DNA of 64,000 bases from Scatosoma sp045594025 (lineage in GTDB: Bacteria; Bacillota; Clostridia; Christensenellales; Borkfalkiaceae), in contig JAZNXS010000020.1 of NCBI GenBank assembly GCA_045594025.1, positions 1 to 64,000 of the forward strand. Direction: 5' to 3'. Made by a program: the position numbers and the translations under genes. The notes below the pieces were generated by a model. That model ran no database searches. It was given only the letters and a program-made list of their open reading frames with translations, and was not told the DNA's origin. Position 1 is the first letter of the stretch. Every line of letters starts with the position of its first letter. Positions 17,391 to 26,118 of this stretch are shown here, piece by piece.

Positions 17391-18278
17391 TCACAAATAA
17401 CGAATTTCTTCTTCCAGCAAAATGCCGTACTGCCTAAAAACTCCGTTTTGAATGATTTTAATTAAAGCGATGATGTCGTTTGGCGTTGCCGCTTTATCGT
17501 TGATGATGAAATTTGCGTGCTCTTCCGATACCTTTGCGCCGCCTACCCGAAGTCCTTTCAAGCCGCTTTTTTCAATCAATTCCCCTGCCGCAACGTTGGG
17601 AGGATTTTTGAAGATGCAACCCATACTTTTTCCCTTGGGTAAATGCGCGCGCTTTTCTTGCCAACGCTGTTGTTCGGCAAGCGCCGTTTGCGCGTCCGTT
17701 TTCCGTAGCCGTAACGTGCCGCCTAAAACGACGTCGTTTCTATCCATAAATACACTGTGTTTATAAGCATATTCGCATGCTTTTACAGGTAGTTCGATTA
17801 CTTCCCCGTCTCGATAGACACGAACGCTATCCACGATTTCGCTTATGTATTTCCCCCCTGCGCCGGCATTCATATACAGCGCGCCGCCAAGCGTACAGGG
17901 AATCCCCGTTAAAAACTCTGCGCCGCTATATCCCATCTGCCGCAAGGCGCGCATCAATACGCCACTCATAACGCCTGCTTCGGCATATACGCCCGATTGC
18001 AGGGCTATGATTTTCGTCATTCTGCCCGTGCAAATCACCGCTTTTTCACTGTTTCCCTCCGGCGGCAATACGTTGCTGAGATTACCCAACACGTAAAACC
18101 CGACGTTCCGTTCTTGCAAACGCTGAATAATCGCAGTCAGCTCTTCTTCAGAACGAGGATAAACCCCAATCGGCGCCAAACCGCCGCAACCAACCGTGCT
18201 ATGCCGGGCAAAATCAAACGGCTGTTCCGTGATATATTGTTCAAAATCGTTTTGTACCGCTAAGATACTCAAAGACAC
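17391..18278 (-). CDS. murB: UDP-N-acetylenolpyruvoylglucosamine reductase
   Basis: About 295 residues of a FAD-dependent enzyme that reduces UDP-enolpyruvyl-GlcNAc to UDP-MurNAc in peptidoglycan synthesis. Visible motifs: HSTVGCGGLAPIGVYPRSEEEL near 26-47 (split FAD site), GAEFLTGIPCTLGGALYMNAGA near 120 and the C-terminal catalytic SEEHANFIIN. The GTG at 18278 lies only 2 bp from an AGGAGG, so the in-frame TTG at 18272, with 8-bp spacing, may be the true start (giving MSILAVQ). It heads the murB-PHP-whiA-dnaE-pfkA string. Confidence 0.93.
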   Translation of the reverse strand: MSLSILAVQNDFEQYITEQPFDFARHSTVGCGGLAPIGVYPRSEEELTAIIQRLQERNVGFYVLGNLSNVLPPEGNSEKAVICTGRMTKIIALQSGVYAEAGVMSGVLMRALRQMGYSGAEFLTGIPCTLGGALYMNAGAGGKYISEIVDSVRVYRDGEVIELPVKACEYAYKHSVFMDRNDVVLGGTLRLRKTDAQTALAEQQRWQEKRAHLPKGKSMGCIFKNPPNVAAGELIEKSGLKGLRVGGAKVSEEHANFIINDKAATPNDIIALIKIIQNGVFRQYGILLEEEIRYL

Positions 18279-18285
18279 TCCCTCC

Positions 18286-18300
18286 TATTGTATCATATTT
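18286..18300 (-). promoter_or_regulatory. Extended -10 promoter of murB
   Basis: Minus strand TATGATACAAT matches an extended -10 (TGaTACAAT) a few bases before the AGGAGG site; the -35 region is weak. Confidence 0.45.
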
Positions 18301-18389
18301 TTAAAGCTTTTGAAAGTATTTCTTTCAACTTTTTTTAAAAAAAATACGCTCTTGCCTTATAAATATGTTTTTTGCAAAACCAGTATGCA

Positions 18390-18418
18390 AAGAAAGAACC
18401 CGAACTTTATGTTCGGGC
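18390..18418 (-). terminator. Terminator after nagA
   Basis: CCCGAAC/GTTCGGG stem with five-base loop, followed by TTCTTTCTTT on the minus strand, 76 bp past the nagA stop. Confidence 0.65.
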
Positions 18419-18493
18419 CTTTCATAAGAGGAAATAAGAATAGTTCAATTTCAGTGTATAAAGACAAAACGAATCCGTTTTATCTTCGCTATC

Positions 18494-19642
18494 TTACGCC
18501 CGGTAAATAACCTTACCGCCACGCACCGTCAAAAGTACGTCGTAGTTTGCGTTCAGCACGGTAAAATCTGCTCTTTTGCCAACCTTGATGCTACCTGCTT
18601 CATGATCGATTTTTAAATTCTTCGCAGGGTTGATCGTTGCATAGTCCACAGCCTGCGTGAAAGGAACGCCTACCTTTTCCGTCATATTCTGTACAGCGCG
18701 GTTCATACGTAAAACGCTACCAGCCAACGTGCCGTCTTCCAAGCGCGCTTCGCCGTTCTTTACGTATACCGTTTGACCGCCGAGCTCGCTAATGCCGTCG
18801 GGAATCCCCTTTGCACGCATAGCGTCCGTGATCAACGTCAGTTTATCCAAAGGCTTGTTCTTTGCAAGCAGACGCATTGCAGGCACGGAAACGTGAATGG
18901 TATCTGCGATCAACTCGCAATTCAAGTCGTCAATGAGCATGGCGCTGCCTACCGTACCGATTTCGCGGTGATGCAATCCCGTTTGCGCATTGTAGGTATG
19001 GGTAACGTTGCATGCGCCCGCTTCCACCGCTTTTTCAATATCCGCAAACTTTGCGCCCGTATGACCGATGGAGGGAACGATTCCCTTTTCCGCCAAGTGC
19101 GCAACGAATGCCTGCGCGCCCTCTACCTCGGGGGCTAACGTTACGATGCGAATCGAGTTTCCGCTAGCTTCATTGTAGCCGTCAAATGCGGCAATATCAG
19201 GATTTTTAACGTATTCCAAAGGTTGCGCGCCTTTATGCGCCGCCGCAATAAACGGACCTTCCAAGTGCACACCCAAAACGCGTGCACCCTCCTCAGAATC
19301 CGCTTCGCGATAAGCCTTTACCGCCTGCAAAGCTTTCGTGATATTTTCAGGGCTTTGCGTCATCGTCGTAACGAGGAAAGAGGTAGTACCTTCCGCAGCC
19401 ACCGTCTTTGCGATCATTGCGATGTCCTCTACCGTACCGTCCATACCGTCCGAACCGCCTGCGCCGTGAATGTGCTGATCGATAAATCCGGGTAAAACGA
19501 TTGTGTCTTCGGGAAGCTCGATCACCTCTGCGTTTTTACCGCCGCAGCGAGAAATTTTTTCTATTTTTTCATCGAAACAAACCGTGCGCTTTACCAAACC
19601 TTTTCCGTCCACGTATACGGTTGCATTCTTAAAACATTTCAT
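18494..19642 (-). CDS. nagA: N-acetylglucosamine-6-phosphate deacetylase
   Basis: 382 residues, normal for NagA, which removes acetate from GlcNAc-6-phosphate during amino-sugar use and wall recycling. Amidohydrolase motifs are present: GFIDQHIHGAGG near 55-66, HLEGPFI near 123, GHTGA near 193, THTYNAQTG and catalytic Asp in LITDAM near 268. It lies 30 bp downstream of a ROK-like sugar kinase gene, which could supply phosphorylated amino sugar. No nagB is adjacent. Confidence 0.93.
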   Translation of the reverse strand: MKCFKNATVYVDGKGLVKRTVCFDEKIEKISRCGGKNAEVIELPEDTIVLPGFIDQHIHGAGGSDGMDGTVEDIAMIAKTVAAEGTTSFLVTTMTQSPENITKALQAVKAYREADSEEGARVLGVHLEGPFIAAAHKGAQPLEYVKNPDIAAFDGYNEASGNSIRIVTLAPEVEGAQAFVAHLAEKGIVPSIGHTGAKFADIEKAVEAGACNVTHTYNAQTGLHHREIGTVGSAMLIDDLNCELIADTIHVSVPAMRLLAKNKPLDKLTLITDAMRAKGIPDGISELGGQTVYVKNGEARLEDGTLAGSVLRMNRAVQNMTEKVGVPFTQAVDYATINPAKNLKIDHEAGSIKVGKRADFTVLNANYDVLLTVRGGKVIYRA

Positions 19643-19672
19643 TTGTGTATCCTCTGTTTATGATTCGCTTAA

Positions 19673-21052
19673 TTATTTGCTTGCAGGAAGGGAAGCCGCT
19701 GCGATACTCTGCCCTACGCGACGGCTGTTTTCATCGGGAAGACCGATATCGAGCCCAGCAAATTCGGGATATTCTTCCGCCAACACCTTCTTACACGTTG
19801 CAAGAATGATATCGCCGCCTTTACCGCCCATTACACGGCCAAGCAAAAGCATGTGCTTGATATCGTAGAACTTCGCATAGAACGGAATCGTATGCGCCAA
19901 GTAAACGCCGATGTCTTCGTAGATTTGCGCCGCCAACGCGTTATCCTCTGCCATGAGTGCCTGGATTTCCTTAAGCTTTTGCGCAGGCGTGAGACCTTCT
20001 GCAAACTTATGTCCGCCTGCTTCTGCAAGCTTGATTACAGCGTCTTGAGAGAAGTACTTACAGCCAACGCCGAAGTCCCCACTCCATTCGTCCTGCATTG
20101 CACCTTCGTTGAAGTCTACGGGGGCAAATGCAAGTTCGGACAACCAACCGTTGATACCGCCGTTCACGTTGATATAGCCAACCGCTTCGCTGGTACCCAT
20201 TGCGATACCCAAAACGCCGTTGTCTTCCAAATCAATCGCCCCTGCAAGCGCCGTAACGTCGCCGTCGTTGGCTACTTCCAAAGGAATCTCTTTGCCGTAT
20301 TCCTTGCTCATTTCTTTCGCTACGTTGATGTACATATTCTTTACGTAATCCCCGTGCTTTTGCTTGTCTACCTTGATAAACAAGGACGCTACCATGATCT
20401 TATTATCCACGTAAACGCCTGCCGAGGAAACACCGATGGTATCTACCGTAGGCATTTTGGAAGCCGCCGTCTTCATCGCCGTCAAAATTTCATTGTAATG
20501 ATAGGTAGGATCTTCCGTAACCTTCGGATTCCAAACCACTTCTTCACTATACACAACTTCGCCGTTGATCACAGCGCTTACCTTTCTATCCGAGCCGCCT
20601 GCGTCAAAACCGATACGGCAACCGTCCAAATAACCGCCTACGCGAATGGATGCGTTCTTCTGCTCGGGAATTTGGTCTGCTTCCAACCATTCCACTTCGA
20701 AAGGTCTTTCGTAAACGCCACTCATGAACTCTACGTCGAACGCTCTCAACCCTTCCATCGTGTACGCTTTCTTTAAATATTCATAAATGGATTTGCTGCC
20801 TGCAACGGAAATTTTAAAGCCGCCGACTACCCACAAAATCGTCTTCGCAAGACGTTCCGCTACACGGAAATTCAACGCGTCGTTGATACCGTCTTCCAAC
20901 GCGTCGTATTTGTATACGTAGTTATAGCCGCCGCTACGTTCTGCAACGAGCGTTACCGCTACGGGTTTACCACTCTTTTTTACTTCCGCATCAAAATCGT
21001 TAAGCGCTTTGATCATGGGATAAAAGTTTTTGTCCAATACAGGCAATTTCAT
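19673..21052 (-). CDS. ROK-like sugar kinase with N-terminal extension
   Basis: 459 residues. From about residue 145 it has an actin-fold sugar kinase core: phosphate-1 loop RIGFDAGGSDRKVSAV, a later strand TIGVSSAGVYVDN, catalytic-type EVANDGDVTALAG near 275 and a second phosphate loop LGIAMGTSEAVGYI. This resembles ROK kinases, but the usual ROK zinc motif (CxCGxxGCxE) is absent and the first 145 residues are an extra domain I do not recognise. Its partner nagA, 30 bp downstream, suggests an N-acetyl-hexosamine or related substrate. It has its own promoter. Confidence 0.65.
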   Translation of the reverse strand: MKLPVLDKNFYPMIKALNDFDAEVKKSGKPVAVTLVAERSGGYNYVYKYDALEDGINDALNFRVAERLAKTILWVVGGFKISVAGSKSIYEYLKKAYTMEGLRAFDVEFMSGVYERPFEVEWLEADQIPEQKNASIRVGGYLDGCRIGFDAGGSDRKVSAVINGEVVYSEEVVWNPKVTEDPTYHYNEILTAMKTAASKMPTVDTIGVSSAGVYVDNKIMVASLFIKVDKQKHGDYVKNMYINVAKEMSKEYGKEIPLEVANDGDVTALAGAIDLEDNGVLGIAMGTSEAVGYINVNGGINGWLSELAFAPVDFNEGAMQDEWSGDFGVGCKYFSQDAVIKLAEAGGHKFAEGLTPAQKLKEIQALMAEDNALAAQIYEDIGVYLAHTIPFYAKFYDIKHMLLLGRVMGGKGGDIILATCKKVLAEEYPEFAGLDIGLPDENSRRVGQSIAAASLPASK

Positions 21053-21083
21053 AATATATCTCCTCTATTATAAGTTTAACTTT

Positions 21084-21112
21084 ATTATACCGAGTAATTC
21101 TATGAATTACAA
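21084..21112 (-). promoter_or_regulatory. Promoter of the ROK-nagA operon
   Basis: Minus strand TTGTAA (21107-21112), 17-bp spacer, TATAAT (21084-21089), 31 bp before the start codon. Confidence 0.75.
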
Positions 21113-21175
21113 TAGAAAATCTTTCACGGTTTTGTGATATTCTTTCATAAATCATTAAGGCGAAATTTTTACATT

Positions 21176-21203
21176 AAAAAAGCGAGCGTGCGCTCGCTTT
21201 TTA
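21176..21203 (-). terminator. Terminator after phosphoglucomutase gene
   Basis: Perfect AGCGAGCG/CGCTCGCT stem with a two-base spacer, flanked by A and T runs on both sides, so it could work in both directions. Confidence 0.85.
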
Positions 21204-21209
21204 TACAAT

Positions 21210-22931
21210 TTAATTTTTTGCTTTTTCCAACAGTTCGTTTACCGCCGCCTGCAATTCGACGAGCTTCGCGTTTGCCGCCCCTTCATCTTTCGCTTTCAGC
21301 GAATAATAGATCTTAAGCTTAGGCTCTGTACCGCTGGGACGAACGCAAACGAACGAACCGCCTGCAAGTTCGTAATACACGCAATTACACTTGGGAATAT
21401 CCATTTCCTCTACGCTTCCACTTGCCAAAACCGTACGTTTTGCTGCGCTGTAATCGCGAATCGCTTCTACTGTCAAACCTGCAAAATCAGTAGGTTGCAT
21501 GCGCTTCAAACCGTCTACTACCGCATTCATTTCCTTCATAGCGTTCAAGCCGGAATATTGAATGGAAACGTTTTTATCCAGCACGTAGCCGTACTTAGCG
21601 TAAATTTCTTGCAATCTTCCGTAAACGGTTTTGCCGATATAGGTATAATAGCAAACCATTTCCGCGCAAATCATAGACGCCACCACCGCATCTTTATCTC
21701 TTGCATGCGTACCTCTAAGATAACCGCAGGATTCTTCAAAGCCGAAAATGTAAGTATGCTTGCCGTCCTTTTCCCACTGCTTGATCTTTTCCCCGATGAA
21801 TTTAAATCCAACGGGCGTTTCGTATAAAGCAACGCCATAATCGTCGCAGAGCGCTTTTGCCATACCCGTTGTGACGAAAGATTTCACAACCGCGGCATTC
21901 GAGGGCATAACGCCGTCTTCGGAAAGTCTGGTAAGGATATAATCCAACAGCAAAATCCCCACTTGGTTTCCCGAAAGCGCAACAAATTCTCCGTTTTCGT
22001 CTTTGAGCGCTACGCCAAGACGGTCGGAATCGGGGTCGGTGCCGAATACCACGTCCGCGTCGATTTCATTCGCCAAAGCAATACCCATCGAAAGGGTTTC
22101 CTTATATTCGGGATTAGGCACTTTTACCGTAGAAAACTCGGTATCTTTCTTCGTTTGCGCTTCCACAACCGTCGCCTTGATTCCCAACTTTTTCAAAATC
22201 GCCATAACGGGCACGTAACCGCTACCATGTACGGGCGTATATACCAACTTTAAATCCTTTCCGCACTTTTCCACCGCTTCTTGCGAAAGGGTGAGTTTGG
22301 AAAGTTCTTCTATGTAATCTTTGTCTAACTGTGACGGAACAGGCAAAATCAAAGGACTGTTTTCTTCCGCGGACACGGAAAGATAATCTTCGATTTGATT
22401 GATATACGAAACAACCTTTTCGGTATCCTCAGGGGACATCTGCGCGCCGTCCTCGCCGTATACTTTATATCCGTTATATTCCTTGGGATTATGGCTCGCC
22501 GTTACCATAACGCCTGCGATTGTATTCAAATAGCGCACTGCATACGAAAGCATGGGCACGGGATGCACGTCGTCGAAAAGATAGGCTTTGATACCGTTCT
22601 TTGCCAAAACCCCTGCCGCCGCCTTTGCGAACTCTTCCGATTTTCTTCTTGTATCGTAAGAAATGACAACGCCGCGCGCCATTTCTGCTTCGCCCAACGA
22701 TTTGATCCATTCTGCCAAGCCCTGCGTAGCGCGCATTACCGTATAAATATTCATCATATTAATACCGTAGCCGATTACCCCACGCATACCTGCCGTACCG
22801 AATTCCATTTCGCCGCCGAAACGGTATTCCAATTCCTTTTCGTTGCCTGCTAAGCTTTCCAGCTCCGCTTTACCCTCTGCGCAAAGCGCAGGATTTGCCA
22901 GCCACTGACGATATTTTGCCAAATAATCCAT
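21210..22931 (-). CDS. pgm: Phosphoglucomutase/phosphomannomutase
   Basis: 573 residues, typical of the long PgcA-type alpha-phosphohexomutases of Bacillota. Four domains are recognisable: catalytic serine loop TASHNPKEYNGYKVY near 128, metal loop GTDPDSDRLGVA near 295, sugar loop GFEESCGYLRG near 400 and phosphate loop RPSGTEPKLKIY near 540. I choose the ATG at 22931 because GGAGGG lies 4-5 bp before it; an in-frame extension of 18 residues upstream is rich in Lys/Arg and has no site. It follows two membrane-protein genes by 22 bp and probably ends the operon. Confidence 0.93.
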   Translation of the reverse strand: MDYLAKYRQWLANPALCAEGKAELESLAGNEKELEYRFGGEMEFGTAGMRGVIGYGINMMNIYTVMRATQGLAEWIKSLGEAEMARGVVISYDTRRKSEEFAKAAAGVLAKNGIKAYLFDDVHPVPMLSYAVRYLNTIAGVMVTASHNPKEYNGYKVYGEDGAQMSPEDTEKVVSYINQIEDYLSVSAEENSPLILPVPSQLDKDYIEELSKLTLSQEAVEKCGKDLKLVYTPVHGSGYVPVMAILKKLGIKATVVEAQTKKDTEFSTVKVPNPEYKETLSMGIALANEIDADVVFGTDPDSDRLGVALKDENGEFVALSGNQVGILLLDYILTRLSEDGVMPSNAAVVKSFVTTGMAKALCDDYGVALYETPVGFKFIGEKIKQWEKDGKHTYIFGFEESCGYLRGTHARDKDAVVASMICAEMVCYYTYIGKTVYGRLQEIYAKYGYVLDKNVSIQYSGLNAMKEMNAVVDGLKRMQPTDFAGLTVEAIRDYSAAKRTVLASGSVEEMDIPKCNCVYYELAGGSFVCVRPSGTEPKLKIYYSLKAKDEGAANAKLVELQAAVNELLEKAKN

Positions 22932-22953
22932 CTTTCCCTCCATATATTTGATT

Positions 22954-23970
22954 TTACTTTTCTTCCTCTTTGGGTTCCTCTTCAAGCGGCGCAGGGTTCA
23001 ATTCCTTTTCCACTTCTTCAATATATTCGAAGAAATGCTCGCTATCGCCGTGATCGGGATTGCTTTCAATTCTTTCATACGTGATGAAATATTTTTTACC
23101 TTTCATTGTATAGTAGTTTACGTACTGGATACAAATAAACAACAGATACGAAGTAGGGACGGTAACGAGCAACGCGCTACCGAACGTACAAATTGCCGCT
23201 ACCACGTTGATAACGATAACCATGTACACCGCTACCACGTACAGCGAGAATACCTTAATCCCCTGTCTCTTTTCACGCTTATTCTCGTAGCGGAGCGCAT
23301 CTTTCAATTTCTTCCCGTCCGCCGTCATAGCAGGCATCCAGTGATTGGTCAGCGTCAACTTGAACGATTGACTAAGTACAATCACCGTAACGGATAAAAA
23401 CAACGCCAAAAGCAAAGGCAAAAATCTTAAGAACACGCAAGAAATGGCAATCGCCGCCGCATCGAATAAAAAGGCAATCGGAACGTATACCCCTGCATAA
23501 GCGCTGGCTTTGCCGAGGTTTGCCACAAACGCCGTACCAAACGGCGTATCCGCATACGTGGCCATTTTATCATTCATAGTACTACCGATTGTAAAATAGA
23601 ACAACGTATCTACAAAACGGCTGAACAAATACACGAACAGACAGCCGATTACGGTAAACACCAATTCCCAACGCATGGAAAGAATCAAATCGATTACCTT
23701 TTTCAAAGAGCCACCTTCCCCAAATACAGCGTCAACGTAATGTTTCGAATCCACGCCGGCTTCATGGGATACGAGCGCCGTGAAAATACCTTTGAAATTC
23801 TCAATCAATTCTTGCGTGACGTCCGCCTCAATAATTTCCATGACTTCGGGAATAATCAAGGCACTACAAAGCGCGCAAACCACCAGCCCCATGATTACTT
23901 TATAAATAAACAGCCTATAAGTCTGTTTGAAATTTTCCATCAACAATCGGATACTGTTTCCAAATCTCAT
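22954..23970 (-). CDS. Multi-pass membrane protein, unknown function
   Basis: 338 residues. Hydrophobic segments lie at about 22-45, 102-120, 150-205 (two or three spans) and 240-280, with an amphipathic first 20 residues. The C-terminal 25 residues are strongly acidic and proline-containing (NPAPLEEEPKEEEK), probably cytoplasmic. I do not recognise a family. It follows another membrane gene by 12 bp and precedes pgm by 22 bp, so the three are likely cotranscribed; the two membrane proteins may act together. Confidence 0.6.
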   Translation of the reverse strand: MRFGNSIRLLMENFKQTYRLFIYKVIMGLVVCALCSALIIPEVMEIIEADVTQELIENFKGIFTALVSHEAGVDSKHYVDAVFGEGGSLKKVIDLILSMRWELVFTVIGCLFVYLFSRFVDTLFYFTIGSTMNDKMATYADTPFGTAFVANLGKASAYAGVYVPIAFLFDAAAIAISCVFLRFLPLLLALFLSVTVIVLSQSFKLTLTNHWMPAMTADGKKLKDALRYENKREKRQGIKVFSLYVVAVYMVIVINVVAAICTFGSALLVTVPTSYLLFICIQYVNYYTMKGKKYFITYERIESNPDHGDSEHFFEYIEEVEKELNPAPLEEEPKEEEK

Positions 23971-23982
23971 TGTATGCTCTCC

Positions 23983-24801
23983 TTAATAATATTTTCTCAA
24001 ATCCGCCCTTTCGATATGATCGCAGTCGAAATAAGCAATTTCCATACGTACGCAATAATATAAGAGCAACAATGCGTATACCATGGTTGTAATCAACGTA
24101 AAAATACTGCCGGGTAAGAATATAGCGCATACGCCGATAAGCGCTTCAGCTGCCAGCAACGCAAGAATTTGCCTACCGATAATTTTCCATTGAATCGGGG
24201 TTAACAGCTGATGGGAATATTCCAACGCTTCCAGCATCGGGAAACCGGTGATTTGCATGCAGGGCAACCATAAATAGATTTGCCCTACCACGTATAACAA
24301 TACGACGTGCATCGCAAGATAAATCAGCCCTACTGCAATATAAGCAACTATCACGTTTGGAATCATTGCCAGAAAATACAGCAACGCCGACGTGATTAAG
24401 GACCAAATTTCATAAATTGCCAAGAACAGCAACCCATATCCAAACGTAGAAGGAATGTTATCGTTCAGCTTGGAAAGCAACCCGTTAAAAGTCCTCTTCC
24501 CTATGCGCATATGCTTTTCCAAAAACGCCATAAACAACGCCACACAGGGAAAGATAGCGATAATCCCCAACAAGCCCGTGACGGTGGAAATCGGATCGCC
24601 GAAGTTCAGCACCGAAATCGTGCGAAACAAATCAGCAAACGACCACGTGGATATATTTCCCGTAAACGCTGCGTTTAGTACGTTTTCAATGGAATCTTCC
24701 GCAAGCGCAAGAGAAAGTAAAAACGCAGGCAATATGACAAATGGGACTGTATAAAAGAAATTTTTAAAGATGTACTTCGATGTTTGAGCTGTGTATTTCA
24801 T
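23983..24801 (-). CDS. Multi-pass membrane protein, unknown function
   Basis: About 272 residues with five or six hydrophobic segments (for example TVPFVILPAFLLSLAL, ITGLLGIIAIFPCVALFMAF, YFLAMIPNVIVAYIAVGLIYL, VYALLLLYYCV). The chosen ATG has GAGGAA at suitable spacing; a longer reading frame of 25 more residues lacks a site. Family not recognised. Together with the 22954-23970 gene it forms a pair whose hydrophobic layout (N-terminal amphipathic stretch, four to six spans) is similar, though I see no clear sequence identity. Confidence 0.6.
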   Translation of the reverse strand: MKYTAQTSKYIFKNFFYTVPFVILPAFLLSLALAEDSIENVLNAAFTGNISTWSFADLFRTISVLNFGDPISTVTGLLGIIAIFPCVALFMAFLEKHMRIGKRTFNGLLSKLNDNIPSTFGYGLLFLAIYEIWSLITSALLYFLAMIPNVIVAYIAVGLIYLAMHVVLLYVVGQIYLWLPCMQITGFPMLEALEYSHQLLTPIQWKIIGRQILALLAAEALIGVCAIFLPGSIFTLITTMVYALLLLYYCVRMEIAYFDCDHIERADLRKYY

Positions 24802-24835
24802 AGTTATTCCTCGTAATATTCGAAAAACCTTTAAT

Positions 24836-24864
24836 AGTATATCACAAAAAATGAAACATGTAAA
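24836..24864 (-). promoter_or_regulatory. Promoter of the membrane-protein/pgm operon
   Basis: Minus strand TTTACA (24859-24864), 17-bp spacer ending TGA, TATACT (24836-24841). Confidence 0.65.
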
Positions 24865-24895
24865 GTATTTTCCCAAAAAAAGCCTTGTGAAAGAT

Positions 24896-24921
24896 AAAAC
24901 CCTCCCCTAGCAGGGAGAGTT
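24896..24921 (-). terminator. Terminator after isocitrate dehydrogenase gene
   Basis: CTCCC/GGGAG stem with short loop, followed by TTTTATC on the minus strand; 10 bp after the icd stop. Confidence 0.7.
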
Positions 24922-24930
24922 TCTGTTATT

Positions 24931-26109
24931 TTAGGAAAGTTTTTGTAAAGTTTCCATCACGTAATCGCCAAATTGATCGCAGGTAGCGCCTGTATCTCTG
25001 CCCGTGATGACGTATTTCTTTTCCTCAAACGAACAAATATCCAACGCCTTTTCCAGCTTATCCGCGCGATCTTGCAAACCAATATGAGAGAGCAACATAA
25101 CGCAAGCGCGCAGCATCGAACAAGGATCTGCATACTTCCCTCTGCCTTCGCTAATCATACGGGGCGCAGAGCCGTGTATCGCCTCGAACATTGCGTATTT
25201 CTTACCGATATTCGCACAGCCTGCCGTACCCACGCCGCCTTGGAATTCCGCCGCCTCGTCCGAAATAATGTCGCCGTAAAGATTCGGCAGTAACAGCACC
25301 TGGAAATCACGACGGCGCTTTTTATCCACAAGCTTTGCCGTCATAATATCCGCATACCATTCGTCCGTGACGATATCGGGATATAAATCCCCCACCTTAT
25401 GGCAATCCTCTAAAAAGTTTCCGTCCGTCGTTTTGATAACATTCGCCTTGGTGACGAGGGAAACTCGGTGAAAGCCGTTTTTATGCGCATAATCGTATGC
25501 CAAACGTGCAATTCTGTCCGAGCCTTGCTTTGTCGTAACCGTAAAGTCTACCGCCAAATCCTCCGTGATATTAAACCCAGATGCCCCGATGGCATAACCG
25601 CCCTCCGTGTTTTCACGGAAAATCGTCCAGTTGATTCCCTCTTCGGGTACTTTTACGGGACGGATATTCGCAAACAAATCCAGCGCTTTTCTCATCGCTA
25701 CGTTTGCCGATTCGATGTTAGGCATACCGCTACCCTTTTGCGGCGTTGTCGTAGGACCTTTCAATATAACGTGACACGCTTTCAATTCCGCCATGACGTC
25801 GTCGGGAATCGCTTTCCCTTGGGCAATACGGTTTTCAATCGTCAATCCGTCGATATCCTTGAATTCCACTTTCCCTGCTTTTACAAGATCGGCAAGGATA
25901 AATTCAAGCACCCGTCTTGCCTGCGCAGAGATGATGGGGCCGATTCCGTCGCCGCCGCACACACCGATTTTAATACAATCGAGCGCCGCATAATCCACGA
26001 AATCACCTTGCGCTTTCATATCTTCTACCCTCGCCAGCTGATCCGCCATCAATTTTCTAAATTTTTCGCATGCTACGTCCAGTTGCGCTGCATATTCTTC
26101 CTTTTTCAT
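24931..26109 (-). CDS. icd: Isocitrate dehydrogenase
   Basis: 392 residues of the beta-decarboxylating dehydrogenase family, converting isocitrate to 2-oxoglutarate. The family signature NLYGDIISDEAAEFQGGVG is present near 275-293. The substrate segment IESANVAMRKALDLFANIRP keeps the Ser/Asn/Arg pattern expected for isocitrate rather than isopropylmalate. Cofactor cannot be assigned safely from the HGSAPRMISEG loop. An acidic/helical N-terminal 45 residues precede the first strand. It is the last gene of the citrate synthase-aconitase-icd operon, 9 bp after the aconitase gene. Confidence 0.9.
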   Translation of the reverse strand: MKKEEYAAQLDVACEKFRKLMADQLARVEDMKAQGDFVDYAALDCIKIGVCGGDGIGPIISAQARRVLEFILADLVKAGKVEFKDIDGLTIENRIAQGKAIPDDVMAELKACHVILKGPTTTPQKGSGMPNIESANVAMRKALDLFANIRPVKVPEEGINWTIFRENTEGGYAIGASGFNITEDLAVDFTVTTKQGSDRIARLAYDYAHKNGFHRVSLVTKANVIKTTDGNFLEDCHKVGDLYPDIVTDEWYADIMTAKLVDKKRRRDFQVLLLPNLYGDIISDEAAEFQGGVGTAGCANIGKKYAMFEAIHGSAPRMISEGRGKYADPCSMLRACVMLLSHIGLQDRADKLEKALDICSFEEKKYVITGRDTGATCDQFGDYVMETLQKLS

Positions 26110-26118
26110 ACTTCTCTC

